This document shows positions 36,200 to 44,801 of a stretch of 64,000 bases of DNA, piece by piece. The DNA is taken from contig CAWDOA010000012.1 of NCBI GenBank assembly GCA_963803875.1, positions 124,001-188,000 of the forward strand, given 5' to 3'. This DNA comes from JABDIY01 sp963803875. Its GTDB lineage: Bacteria; Actinomycetota; Acidimicrobiia; Acidimicrobiales; SZUA-35. How positions within the stretch are numbered: the stretch's first letter is position 1; every line of letters starts with the position of its first letter. The notes beneath the pieces are model-generated. The model saw nothing but the letters and a program-made list of their open reading frames with translations. It was not told where the DNA came from and made no database searches. The translations under genes were made by a program, and so were the position numbers.

Positions 36200-36772
36200 A
36201 TGGCGAGGCCCGTCAAATACTCCGACAGCCGCATCCTCGACGCGACGGCCAGAGTGGTCGCCGACGCGGGCCTCGATGGTGCGTCCGTTGCTCAGGTCGC
36301 CAAGAGCCTCGGTGCTCCCAGCGGATCGGTGTACCACCGCTTTCCGAGCCGCAAGCATCTACTGGGAGCTCTTTGGGTTCGGACCTTGAAGAGTTTTCAC
36401 GATGCGCTACAGGAGGCAACCGCTGAGCCAACGGCGGAAGACTTGGCGCATCGATGCGTCACAAGCCTCTTCGACTGGATCAACAACGACCCGATCGGGT
36501 CGACTCTGCTGCTCAAGTTCCGCACAGAAGATCTCATCGACAACGATTGGCCCACCGAGGTACGGGTTGAGGTCGCTGAGGAGAGCCAGCGGCTGGCCGA
36601 CATCACCAATCGAGTCGCAGAGGCACGAGGTATCAATCCCCTCGATGCCATCCTCGCATTGGTGGACTTTCCCGCCGCAGCTGCGCGTCGTGCCCAAGTG
36701 TTCGGAAACGACGTTGTCACCGAGGCCATCCTGGCCCGCACCACAGGAATCATCAGACCACTTCTCGCTTGA
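36200..36772 (+). CDS. TetR-family transcriptional regulator
   Basis: A 190-residue one-domain regulator. The N-terminal HTH (about residues 8-55) reads YSDSRILDATARVVADAG, then ASVAQVAKSLGAPSGSVYHRFPSRKHLLGALW, the classical TetR recognition helix. A helical ligand-binding domain follows. The ATG at 36200 starts directly at the HTH; the long open frame upstream is not coding-like. A TACACT box at 36188-36193 suggests a near-leaderless mRNA. It is divergent from livK and could control the transporter, but no palindromic operator is obvious in the gap. It is convergent with sufC. Confidence 0.85.
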   Translation: MARPVKYSDSRILDATARVVADAGLDGASVAQVAKSLGAPSGSVYHRFPSRKHLLGALWVRTLKSFHDALQEATAEPTAEDLAHRCVTSLFDWINNDPIGSTLLLKFRTEDLIDNDWPTEVRVEVAEESQRLADITNRVAEARGINPLDAILALVDFPAAAARRAQVFGNDVVTEAILARTTGIIRPLLA

Positions 36773-36835
36773 GCACCAAACCTGAGCTTGGCCTCGCTTC
36801 AGATATTGGGCTTGGAAGGCACTGCTGGACTGAAT

Positions 36836-37612
36836 CTACATGGCGAAGAGATCATCGAGCCCACCGGACTTGTCTTCCTTGGGGGTCTCTTCCACGTACG
36901 CTCCGTAGCCGGTCTGCTCCAGCTCCAAAGCGAGCTCAGGGCCGCCGGTGGCGACAATGCGACCCTGGGCCAGGACGTGAACCTTGTCGGCTTGAAGCTC
37001 ATGCAGCAGCCGAGGGAAATGGGTGATCACCAACACACCCAGGCCGTCGTTGGTGAGCTGTTCCACACGGCGGGCAATCGTTCGAAGCCCGTCGACATCC
37101 AGCCCTGAGTCCAGCTCATCGATGACTGCGATCTTTGGCTTCAGTATCGAGAGCTGCAGAGTCTCTGATCTCTTCTGCTCGCCGCCGCTCAAATCAACGT
37201 TGAGCGATCGATCGAGGAGGGCGCTGTCGAAGCCGATCGCTTCCGCCTCCCTCACCAACGTGTCCCCGAGATCATCCACGCCCGCGCCGCCGGCGGTCAT
37301 CGATGCCGCAAGCATGTCGTGAATGCTCACGCCAGGCACCTCGGTGGGTGCTTGCATGGCGTAGAACAAGCCGGCCTGGGCCCGTTCGTACGTGTCCATT
37401 TCCTTCAGATCGACCCCGTCGAGCGTGATGGTTCCACCGGTGACCTCGTAGCCTGATCGTCCCATGATGGCGTTGGACACTGTGCTCTTGCCGGCGCCGT
37501 TGGGTCCCATCACGGCATGCACCTCTCCAGAAGCCACCCGAAGGCTTACCCCGTTCAGTATCTGCGAGCCCCCTACCTTCACGGCCAGGTTGTCGATAAC
37601 GAGTTCGCTCAT
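36836..37612 (-). CDS. sufC: Fe-S cluster assembly ATPase SufC
   Basis: The ABC-type ATPase of the SUF iron-sulfur scaffold (SufBCD), about 258 residues. Walker A GPNGAGKSTVSN, the SufC-typical FYAMQAPTEVPGVS, signature LSGGEQKRSETLQ, Walker B IAVIDELDSGLDVDGL and H-loop VLVITHFPRLL are all present. SufC couples ATP hydrolysis to conformational change in SufB/SufD. ATG 37612 is chosen; it overlaps the Rieske ferredoxin stop. A 63-base gap separates it from the convergent TetR gene. Confidence 0.93.
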   Translation of the reverse strand: MSELVIDNLAVKVGGSQILNGVSLRVASGEVHAVMGPNGAGKSTVSNAIMGRSGYEVTGGTITLDGVDLKEMDTYERAQAGLFYAMQAPTEVPGVSIHDMLAASMTAGGAGVDDLGDTLVREAEAIGFDSALLDRSLNVDLSGGEQKRSETLQLSILKPKIAVIDELDSGLDVDGLRTIARRVEQLTNDGLGVLVITHFPRLLHELQADKVHVLAQGRIVATGGPELALELEQTGYGAYVEETPKEDKSGGLDDLFAM

Positions 37613-37944
37613 GATGTTTCCTCTGACGTGACGGTGATGGTGACCTTGCCCTCGACCACCGATGCCTCGTAGACCGGCACCGGCCTGGTGGCTGGCAGGC
37701 ACGTGGGGACGCCGTCGGCAACCCCGAAAGTTGAGCCGTGCTTCCAGCACTCGATGGTCTTGTCGTCGGTGTCGAGTTCACCCTCTGACAACGAGTAATC
37801 GGCATGACTGCATTCGTCACCGATGACGTAGACATCGTCTCCGATTCTGATCACCGCAAGACGGTGACCGTCTGCGTCGACGCGAACCGCCGAGTCGACC
37901 TCGAGATCGTCGAAGGGCATGAGGGTTAGTGCCGTGGAGCTCAT
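37609..37944 (-). CDS. Rieske-type ferredoxin in the suf operon
   Basis: A 111-residue Rieske [2Fe-2S] protein. The ligand motifs are ECSHADYSL (C-x-H, about residues 44-46) and ECWKHGSTF (C-x2-H, about 64-67), with the expected spacing. Such small Rieske proteins are often inserted between sufD and sufC in actinobacteria and are thought to supply electrons or report cluster status (inference). It overlaps sufD and sufC by four bases each, so all three are translationally coupled. Confidence 0.9.
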   Translation of the reverse strand: MSSTALTLMPFDDLEVDSAVRVDADGHRLAVIRIGDDVYVIGDECSHADYSLSEGELDTDDKTIECWKHGSTFGVADGVPTCLPATRPVPVYEASVVEGKVTITVTSEETS

Positions 37945-39185
37945 ATCGCTGCCAGCCGTTCATCGAGCTTGTCCGAAATCAGTGACCGCGCCATTGTGGC
38001 GGCGGCGGGAACCGGCACCCGGCGCAGGGCTTCTTCGAAGAAGCCAGCCACGATCAGGCGATCGGCCACAACCGGTGGTACCCCTCTGGAGTGAAGGTAA
38101 AAGCGCTGATCCGGATCTACCGGGCTCACAGTGCTGGCATGGCTACAGCGCACCTCGTTGTTCTCGATCTCGAGGTTCGGGACGCTCCACGCCCACGCAT
38201 CTTCGCCGAGCTTGATGGTGCGATTGGTTTGAAACGCATTGCTGCCCGCACCGTCGGGATGAATGTGGATCATTCCGGTGTACACCGATCCGGCCCGGTC
38301 ATCGACGGTCCCCTTGAACAAAAGGTCGCTGAGCGTGTCGGGGGCGATGTGCTGCTGGAAGGTCCGGTAATCGAGGATCTGGTCGCCGACACAGAAATAG
38401 GCGCCGACGAGTTCTCCTTTGGCACCCCGGCCGGCGAGATCGCAATCGGTCCGCAGTCGGGCGTACCTACCGCCGAACGAAATCAGCGCACTCGACAGGC
38501 TGGCGTGCTCTTGCACACTGCTTCCCACCCGGCCGAGCTGCCAGGTGTCGTGACTCAGATCCTGTACGACGGCATGGTCGATTCGGGCGTGCGGTTCGAG
38601 ATGGAAGTAGGTCATCGGAACGACCAGACCATCGCCGTCGGAACTCTGATACTCGAAAACGGTTGCAGAGGCACCGGCACCGGCGTGAATCTTGACCGAG
38701 GTGAATCCTGCAGCCCCTGCGGTGAGGTGACTCAGGATGACGATCGGATCGGTGATCACAACCTCGGCAGGCACCATGATCACGACACCGTCGGGTGCGA
38801 ACGCTGTGTGAAGATGATCGAAGAGGTTCGGACCCTCGGCCGGCTCGGCCAGTCTCACCGGTGCGCTCTGGACCGACAGTCCCTTGGCCGCCCACCCATC
38901 GGAGACAACAACGGACGTGACGAAGCCGTCGACCACATGCACCGTGGCCGCCGGATCCACAACCGCAAGTGCCTCGGTGAGGTGAGCGGGGGCAACAGGG
39001 TCTGCCGAGGGCATCGATGTCACCACCCGCAAAGCCTCCAGATCAAGGTCGGCCACCGGGCTGTAGCGCCACACTTCGGCGGTGGTGTCGGGAAGCCCAA
39101 CCGAAGCGGCGAGCTCCGCAGCAGCTCTGCGAATGGTGTCGTTGCCGAGCTCGGCGGCCCGGTCGGGGCTGAAGGGAGATGTCAC
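37941..39185 (-). CDS. sufD: Fe-S cluster assembly protein SufD
   Basis: A 414-residue SufB/SufD family scaffold protein. An N-terminal helical region contains TTAEVWRYSPVADLDLEAL. The right-handed beta-helix core shows FEYQSSDGDGLVVPMTYFHLEPHARIDH-type repeats, RYARLRTDCDLAGRGAKGEL, DYRTFQQHIAPDTLSDLLFKG and GMIHIHPDGAGSNAFQTNRT. The C-terminal helical tail carries RFYLHSRGVPPVVADRLIVAGFFEEAL. It partners SufC and SufB. The matching sufB is not adjacent but lies 10.4 kb upstream on the same strand (49621-51024). Confidence 0.92.
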   Translation of the reverse strand: MTSPFSPDRAAELGNDTIRRAAAELAASVGLPDTTAEVWRYSPVADLDLEALRVVTSMPSADPVAPAHLTEALAVVDPAATVHVVDGFVTSVVVSDGWAAKGLSVQSAPVRLAEPAEGPNLFDHLHTAFAPDGVVIMVPAEVVITDPIVILSHLTAGAAGFTSVKIHAGAGASATVFEYQSSDGDGLVVPMTYFHLEPHARIDHAVVQDLSHDTWQLGRVGSSVQEHASLSSALISFGGRYARLRTDCDLAGRGAKGELVGAYFCVGDQILDYRTFQQHIAPDTLSDLLFKGTVDDRAGSVYTGMIHIHPDGAGSNAFQTNRTIKLGEDAWAWSVPNLEIENNEVRCSHASTVSPVDPDQRFYLHSRGVPPVVADRLIVAGFFEEALRRVPVPAAATMARSLISDKLDERLAAI

Positions 39186-39303
39186 GACTCAAATCTACCG
39201 GTCAGTGGCGCCTCTCTGGCTGGTCGGGTACGCCACATTCGGGGCCGCTCGATCAACGTGCTGCAGTGAGAGCCGTCAGAGCGAGCTCAAGAGCCGAGAA
39301 GTG

Positions 39304-39321
39304 ATTGAACGATCGTTCAAT
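39304..39321. promoter_or_regulatory. Perfect 18-base palindrome, TetR-type operator
   Basis: ATTGAACGATCGTTCAAT is a perfect palindrome in the 254-base gap between the sufD start and the end of the alpha/beta hydrolase gene. Sequences of the TGAACGxxCGTTCA type are typical operators of TetR-family repressors. No TetR gene is adjacent; the nearest are at 36200 and 45746. It lies 119 bases upstream of sufD. Confidence 0.6.
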
Positions 39322-39439
39322 GAGGGCTACGTTGATTCCGATGACCTCGAGCCAACTTCCTGAACACGTTTCGTGGCCAGTTCAAAAGGGTCTACGGAGT
39401 GCGCCCAACCAACGGGGCGACGGCGCAAGCGACTCGCAT

Positions 39440-40345
39440 CTAGGTGTGGGTGTCGGAGAAAAAACCTTTGATTCGGTCGAGGGTGAAATGTGGGCGCTCC
39501 AGATGTACGAAGTGACCACATTCGGGGGCAACGTGGACTACCGCCTCGGGGTAGGCAGCGAGGACCTCGTCGTGGTCCTCGACCTCGATCAAAGGGTCGG
39601 CGTCGCCAACGATGATTTCGACCGGACATTCGGTGTACGGATCGAGCGACCAGTCTGGCAGCAACTCGGCCAGTTTCAGGAAGTCGATGCCGTCTGTGGT
39701 TCGAGAGGCGATGATCGCTCGGGCAATGACTTGATCATCAAGTGCGCCGGGGTCAACCATGAAGCCGCGCAGCGCGGTGCGAACAACCGCCATTTCTGCG
39801 CCTCGCAGCAAGCCAGGCAACCGCGGTCGACCGAGCGAGGAGAGGCGTGCCAAACCCTTCAGTGCGAGAAGTGCACGACCCGCTCGATCGAGCGTGTCGC
39901 CGGTCTGAATTCGACCGACCGTGCCGGGCAGGGGCGAGTTCAAGAGGATTGCGCTGCTTATCACCTCGGGATGGGTTCTCAGGACCAGGCCGGTCAGTAC
40001 ACCACCCATGGAGTGGCCGACGATACGCCACGGCGGTGGTGCCAGCTCGGCCAGCCAGTCGACCAGCTGACCGACGGTCTCCTTGCGGTGCTCCAGCGGT
40101 GCGAGCAGGCTTGGCGACATCGTCGGCGCAAAAACGGGGCCCAGCTCGGCCAGCGATGGCATCAACGGGGCGTAGATAGCGCCGTTGTTGCCGACGCCGT
40201 GCAGCAGCATCAACGGAGTCGACCCCGGCGGTGGACGCACGATCGAGTCGGGGACGGTGAAGACACGCGAGCCGTCTATCGGATGCCAATGGCGTTCGGT
40301 CTCATCGGCCCAGGTAGAACGCACCACCTGTCCGTACTCTGCCAT
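39440..40345 (-). CDS. Alpha/beta-hydrolase
   Basis: An alpha/beta-hydrolase fold protein of about 301 residues. The oxyanion region LMLLHGVGNNGAIY is near residue 35. The nucleophile elbow is G-H-S-M-G in RIVGHSMGGVLTGLVL (Ser near 107). A late Asp is in IIVGDADPLIEVEDH and the catalytic His in APECGHFVHLERP (near 285). The substrate is unknown. Start ATG 40345 gives a compact protein; ATG 40384 is an alternative. It is divergent from the quaternary-amine operon and may share its regulation, for example as an esterase for acylated carnitine or choline (inference). Confidence 0.8.
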   Translation of the reverse strand: MAEYGQVVRSTWADETERHWHPIDGSRVFTVPDSIVRPPPGSTPLMLLHGVGNNGAIYAPLMPSLAELGPVFAPTMSPSLLAPLEHRKETVGQLVDWLAELAPPPWRIVGHSMGGVLTGLVLRTHPEVISSAILLNSPLPGTVGRIQTGDTLDRAGRALLALKGLARLSSLGRPRLPGLLRGAEMAVVRTALRGFMVDPGALDDQVIARAIIASRTTDGIDFLKLAELLPDWSLDPYTECPVEIIVGDADPLIEVEDHDEVLAAYPEAVVHVAPECGHFVHLERPHFTLDRIKGFFSDTHT

Positions 40346-40391
40346 CGGCGCGCCAGCTACTACGGAACCCTTCACGAAGGACATACTACCT

Positions 40392-41619
40392 ATGGGTAAC
40401 TTGGCAGGAAAGGGCCGTTCGGCCCTTTCGCGTACTACCCCGACAGAACCCGTGGGAGTAGGTGCATACAGCGCTGACAACTCCTCCGCCGACATCACCG
40501 TTGGCTATCGGAATGACCCTGCGGCCTCCATGTCGCTGCACGCCAACGCCTACACCGACCGCCGATGGTTCGAGGTCGAGCAGACGGCGGTCCTCCCGCG
40601 CTCGTGGCAATGGCTGTGCCACGTGGAAAAGCTGCGAGAGCCGGGCAAATATGTGACCGCCGTCGTCGCCGGATCACCGATCGTGGCCGTGAGAGACGCC
40701 GATGGTGAACTCCGGGCGTTCTACAACGTCTGCAAGCACCGGGCTCATCATCTGCTCGAAGGGAGCGGTTCAGCCAGGGCCATCGTCTGCCCGTACCACG
40801 CATGGACCTACGATCTGCGGGGCCAACTGATCGGTGCCCGAAAGACCAACCATTTGGTTGATTTCAGCCCGGACGACATCTGCCTCGATCAGGTGCAGGT
40901 CGAGGAGTTCGGCGGGTTCGTGTTCGTGAATCTCGACCGGTCGGCTACCTCACTCGCCGACCAGGCCGGAGACCTCGCAGCGGAGATCAAGCGATGGGCC
41001 CCCGACGTGGACGACCTCACGTTTGCGCATCGACTCACCTACGACATCTCCTCGAACTGGAAGAACGTCATCGACAATTTCCTCGAGTGTTACCACTGCC
41101 ACATTGCCCACAAGGACTTCGTGTCGCTCGTGAACATGGACACCTACAAGGTCACCACCCATGGCATCTATTCCAGCCACATGGCCGAGGCGGGCGCGAG
41201 CGTGAACACCGCCTACGACGTATCGTCGGCCACCGTCACCGACCATGCCGTGTGGTGGCTCTGGCCCAATACCTGCCTCATGCGATACCCGGGCCGAGGC
41301 AACTTCATCGTTCTCCAGGTCATTCCCGTTGGACCGGATCGCACTCTGGAGACCTATGACTTCTTTCTCGAGTCTCCTGAGCCAAACGCGGCCGAGCTCG
41401 AGTCGAATTCGTTATCTGGACGAGGTCCTCCAAGTCGAAGACATCGCGCTGGTCGAGAGCGTCCAGCGGGGCATGTCGACGCCTGCGTTCGACCAGGGAC
41501 GTATCGTCCACGATCCGAGCGGGTCGGGGCTGTCCGAACATGCACTGCACCACTTCCATGGCCTCATCATCGATTCCTACCGTCGGGCCGATCCCGCAAT
41601 CTCGGGAGAACTTCAATGA
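40392..41619 (+). CDS. Rieske oxygenase alpha subunit of the carnitine/betaine monooxygenase type (one frameshift)
   Basis: A two-domain Rieske non-haem iron oxygenase. The Rieske motifs are CKHRAHHL (C-x-H) and CPYHAW (C-x2-H). The catalytic-domain motif NWKNVIDNFLECYHCHIAH carries the E-x2-H-x4-H arrangement. The acidic bridging residue is Glu rather than the Asp of ring-hydroxylating enzymes, as reported for carnitine monooxygenase CntA. The frame breaks near 41402 and resumes RYLDEVLQVEDIALVESVQR to HALHHFHGLI, the CntA/YeaW-like C-terminus. Starts at 40392 (ATG with GAAGG upstream) or 40452 (GTG) are possible. Homology by eye begins near YRNDPAASM, so both fit. It overlaps the SDR gene by four bases. 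No CntB-type reductase is in the window. Confidence 0.85.
40408..40429. terminator. Perfect hairpin at the head of the Rieske oxygenase operon
   Basis: GAAAGGGCCG (40408-40417) and CGGCCCTTTC (40420-40429) form a 10-base perfect stem with a two-base loop, of the terminator-like type. It lies between the divergent hydrolase and the oxygenase. If the oxygenase starts at 40452 it is an upstream attenuator or terminator; if at 40392 it is within the first codons. Confidence 0.5.
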
Positions 41620-42386
41620 CCGGAATGCTCCAAGGACGGGTGGCGCTGGTGACCGGTGGCCGGGGTGGCACCGGGCGGGCGGTCTGCGACCGCTTCATTC
41701 GTGAAGGTGCAACCGTCTACGCCGCCGACCTGTCACCGTCGGGAAGCCTGACCGACGACGCCCATGAGTCGGGGAGCTTCATCCGGATGGATGTCACCAA
41801 CGAGGCGGAGGTCCAAGCCGCCATGGCCATGATCCAAGCGGCACACGGTCGCCTCGACATTCTTGTGAACGCGGCCGGCGTCGAGATCGAGAAGACGATC
41901 GAGCACACCTCGCTCGAAGAGTGGAATCACATCATGGCCATCAACGTCACCGGCACCTTCCTGACCTCGAAATACGCATTGCCTTTGATGAGAGCGTCAA
42001 CTCACGCATCGATCATCAACTTCGGTTCCTATGACGGCTACATCGCCGATCCGAACCTGGCTGCGTATTGCGCAACCAAGGGTGCAGTTCATGCCCTCAC
42101 CAAGGCCATGGCGTGTGACCATGGAAAGGAAGGGATCCGGGTGAACGCCATATGCCCCGGCTACATCGACACACCGATGCTCGACCAGTTCTATCCCCCA
42201 GGGGTAGACCCGGCGGACGGACGAGCAGAGGCCGAGGCGGTCCATCCACTCCGAACTATCGGGACACCGACCGACATGGCGAACCTCGTCAACTGGCTGG
42301 CATCCGACGAAGCTCGTTACGCCACCGGCCAGCTCTGGGTGCTCGACGGCGGCATCTCCGCTCAAGTACAACAAATGAGGTTCTGA
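41616..42386 (+). CDS. Short-chain dehydrogenase/reductase
   Basis: A 256-residue classical SDR. The cofactor loop is VTGGRGGTGRAV (T-G-x3-G-x-G, about residues 13-20). NAAGVEIE (the NAG motif) is near 86-93. The catalytic Ser/Tyr/Lys are in IINFGSYDGYIADPNLAAYCATKGAVHAL (Tyr-x3-Lys is YCATK). The C-terminal segment ends WVLDGGISAQ. It is second in the quaternary-amine operon, overlapping the oxygenase by four bases and leaving only two bases to the BKACE gene. It may oxidise or reduce a carbonyl intermediate of the pathway; the exact step is not evident. Confidence 0.88.
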   Translation: MTGMLQGRVALVTGGRGGTGRAVCDRFIREGATVYAADLSPSGSLTDDAHESGSFIRMDVTNEAEVQAAMAMIQAAHGRLDILVNAAGVEIEKTIEHTSLEEWNHIMAINVTGTFLTSKYALPLMRASTHASIINFGSYDGYIADPNLAAYCATKGAVHALTKAMACDHGKEGIRVNAICPGYIDTPMLDQFYPPGVDPADGRAEAEAVHPLRTIGTPTDMANLVNWLASDEARYATGQLWVLDGGISAQVQQMRF

Positions 42387-42388
42387 CC

Positions 42389-43318
42389 GTGGCCAAACCC
42401 GTCATCATCACCTGTGCACCAACCGGCGGTATTCACACGCCCACGATGTCACCCCACCTGCCGATCACACCGGACCAGATTGCCCACGCATCGATCGAGG
42501 CTGCTGAGGCTGGAGCATCGATCATCCACCTTCACGCCAGAGATCCCGAAACTGGCAAACCGGATCCCCGACCCGAACTGTTCCACGAGTTCCTACCCAA
42601 GATCGCAGGCGCATGCGATGCCGTGATCAATGTGTCCACCGGCGGGGGTCTGGGCATGTCCCGGGAAGAGCGGCTCCTCGCAGCCACATCCACCTCGCCC
42701 GAAATGGCGTCACTCAACGTCGGTTCGCTGAATTTCGGAATCTTCCCGATGTTGGAGAAGTACGGGTCTTGGCAACATCGATGGGAACCGGAGTTCCTGG
42801 AGATGACACGGGACTTCATCTTCCGCAATACCTTCGGCGATCTCGAATACATCGTGAAAGAACTGGGTCGGGGTCATGGCACCCGCTTCGAGTTCGAGTG
42901 CTACGACCTCGGCCACCTCTACAACCTTTCCTGGCTCATCGATCAGGGCTGGATCGAGCCACCGTTCTTTGTGCAAATGGTGTTTGGAATACTGGGAGGC
43001 GTCGGTGCCGATCTCGACAACCTGATGCATATGCACACGATCGCCAACAAACTGTTCGGTGACTCCTACGAGTGGTCGGTCCTCGCTGCCGGGCGCCATC
43101 AGATGCCGTTCGCAACCCAGGCGGCCATGCTGGGCGGAAATCTTCGGGTGGGCATGGAAGACAGTTTGTTCATCGGCCCGGGCGAGCTGACCCCGTCGAA
43201 CGCTGCGCAGGTCACCAAGATCCGCACGATCATCGAACAACTGGGCCTACGGGTCGCCACGCCGGCACAAGCTCGGGAACGACTTGATCTGAAAGGAGCC
43301 GACCGTGTCAACTTCTGA
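42389..43318 (+). CDS. Beta-keto acid cleavage enzyme (BKACE, DUF849)
   Basis: This zinc-dependent family condenses a beta-keto acid with acetyl-CoA and cleaves it to acetoacetate plus a new acyl-CoA. Known members act on 3-keto-5-aminohexanoate and on 3-dehydrocarnitine. CAPTGGIHTPTMSPHLPITP is at the N-terminus. The Zn-binding HLHARDP (H-x-H) is near residue 49. INVSTGGGLGMSREER is near 76, and FECYDLGHLYNLSWLIDQG near 165. The 309-residue length is normal. In this operon, next to a carnitine-dehydrogenase-like gene, a 3-dehydrocarnitine cleavage role is the best inference. The GTG start is two bases after the SDR stop. Confidence 0.88.
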   Translation: MAKPVIITCAPTGGIHTPTMSPHLPITPDQIAHASIEAAEAGASIIHLHARDPETGKPDPRPELFHEFLPKIAGACDAVINVSTGGGLGMSREERLLAATSTSPEMASLNVGSLNFGIFPMLEKYGSWQHRWEPEFLEMTRDFIFRNTFGDLEYIVKELGRGHGTRFEFECYDLGHLYNLSWLIDQGWIEPPFFVQMVFGILGGVGADLDNLMHMHTIANKLFGDSYEWSVLAAGRHQMPFATQAAMLGGNLRVGMEDSLFIGPGELTPSNAAQVTKIRTIIEQLGLRVATPAQARERLDLKGADRVNF

Positions 43319-44759
43319 AGTGTCAACCTCGGCAAGGATTCCCGCAACCCGCTTGCTGATCGACGGAGAGCTCGTGCCGGGCGATGGTGAGGGTATCGAT
43401 ATCGTCGACCCCGCTACCGGCCAGCCCATCCTGACAGCTGCGGCGGCATCGTCGGAACAGGTGATCCGAGCGACCGAGGCTGCTGCGGCGGCGTTCGACG
43501 GTTTCTCCCAAACCAGCCCGTCGGAGCGGGCTGGGATTCTACACACCATCGCAGACGTGATCGAACACCACAGCCAGGAGTTGGCCGGGCTCGAGTCACT
43601 CGACGTCGGCAAGCCGTGGCCCTCGGCCCACGACGACGAAATGCCGCTGACGATCGACACCTACCGATTCATGGCGGGGGCAGCCCGGACCATGACCGGC
43701 CTCGCCACCGGAGAGTACGTGCCGGGCCACACCTCGATGATCCGTCGCGATCCGGTCGGCCCGGTGGCGGCGATCGCGCCGTGGAATTACCCCATGATGA
43801 TGGCCGCCTGGAAGCTGGCCGCTCCCCTTGCGGCGGGATGCACCGTGGTACTGAAGCCGTCCGAGCTGACCCCACTCTCCACCCTCCGGCTGGCCGAACT
43901 CCTCGTCGACGTTGTCCCACCCGGTGTCGTGAACGTCATCCACGGCGCCGGTCCCGAGATCGGTCAGCAACTCATCGATGCGCCCGCAATCGACGCAATC
44001 AGCGTCACCGGATCGCCGCAAACCGGGCAGGCTGCAATGCGAGCCGCGTCAGAACAGATTCGCACCGTGCACCTCGAACTGGGCGGCAAGGCCCCGGTGA
44101 TCGTTTTCGACGATGCCGATCTCGAGGCGGTTGTCCAGACGATTCGGGAGGGCTCGTTCTTCAACGCTGGGCAAGACTGCGCTCAACCTTGCCGAATCAT
44201 GGCTCAATCAGGGATCTACGACGAGCTGGTCTCTGAACTGGGCCGGGCTGTGGCACAGATCCGCGTCGGAGAACCCCGGTCGGAGGGAACCGAGATGGGA
44301 CCGCTGGTGTCCGCAGCCCACCGTGATCGTGTTGCCGGTTTCGTCGATCGCGCAAGGGCGGACGCCGAGATCGTCGTCGGCGGAAGCCTCGGCGAAGGCA
44401 CAGGTTTTTTCTACCAGCCCACTGTGGTCGCCGATGCCAGCAATGACGCCGAAATCGCCTGTCAGGAGGTGTTCGGCCCGGTCGTGTCGGTGTCTCGATT
44501 CGACGACGCCCAGGAGGCCCTCACCGCAGCCAACGCCGGGCGATACGGCTTGGCATCGTCGGTCTGGACCGCCGATGTTGGCCGGGCCATGCAGATCACG
44601 AGCCGACTTCGCTACGGATTCACGTGGGTCAACACCCACGGCGTGGCCACACCGGAAATGCCCTGGGCAGCAATGAAGGGCTCCGGTTCGGGGTGTGACA
44701 TGTCCGTTTTCTCGCTCGAACCGTTCACGGCGGTCCGCCACGTGATGATCGCCCACTGA
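43305..44759 (+). CDS. Aldehyde dehydrogenase, betaine-aldehyde/4-aminobutyraldehyde type
   Basis: An NAD(P)-dependent aldehyde dehydrogenase of 484 residues. The cofactor region is AIAPWNYPMMMAAWK (about residues 150-164) and SVTGSPQTGQA. The catalytic Glu is in HLELGGKAPVIVF (about 258), and the nucleophile Cys is in NAGQDCAQPCR (about 291). FGPVVSVSRF follows near 390. In quaternary-amine pathways such enzymes oxidise betaine aldehyde, 4-trimethylaminobutyraldehyde, or the semialdehyde released by CntA-type cleavage. The GTG start overlaps the BKACE gene by 14 bases. Confidence 0.9.
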   Translation: MSTSEVSTSARIPATRLLIDGELVPGDGEGIDIVDPATGQPILTAAAASSEQVIRATEAAAAAFDGFSQTSPSERAGILHTIADVIEHHSQELAGLESLDVGKPWPSAHDDEMPLTIDTYRFMAGAARTMTGLATGEYVPGHTSMIRRDPVGPVAAIAPWNYPMMMAAWKLAAPLAAGCTVVLKPSELTPLSTLRLAELLVDVVPPGVVNVIHGAGPEIGQQLIDAPAIDAISVTGSPQTGQAAMRAASEQIRTVHLELGGKAPVIVFDDADLEAVVQTIREGSFFNAGQDCAQPCRIMAQSGIYDELVSELGRAVAQIRVGEPRSEGTEMGPLVSAAHRDRVAGFVDRARADAEIVVGGSLGEGTGFFYQPTVVADASNDAEIACQEVFGPVVSVSRFDDAQEALTAANAGRYGLASSVWTADVGRAMQITSRLRYGFTWVNTHGVATPEMPWAAMKGSGSGCDMSVFSLEPFTAVRHVMIAH

Positions 44760-44801
44760 TCGGTCCGAGTGCGCCTCGCTCTACCGACAAGGCCTGACCC
44801 G

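Noticed and set aside
36200..36772. TetR gene as proven regulator of the livK operon
   Set aside because: It is divergent from livK, but no palindromic site is visible in the shared gap, and TetR genes often act elsewhere. I kept it only as a possibility.
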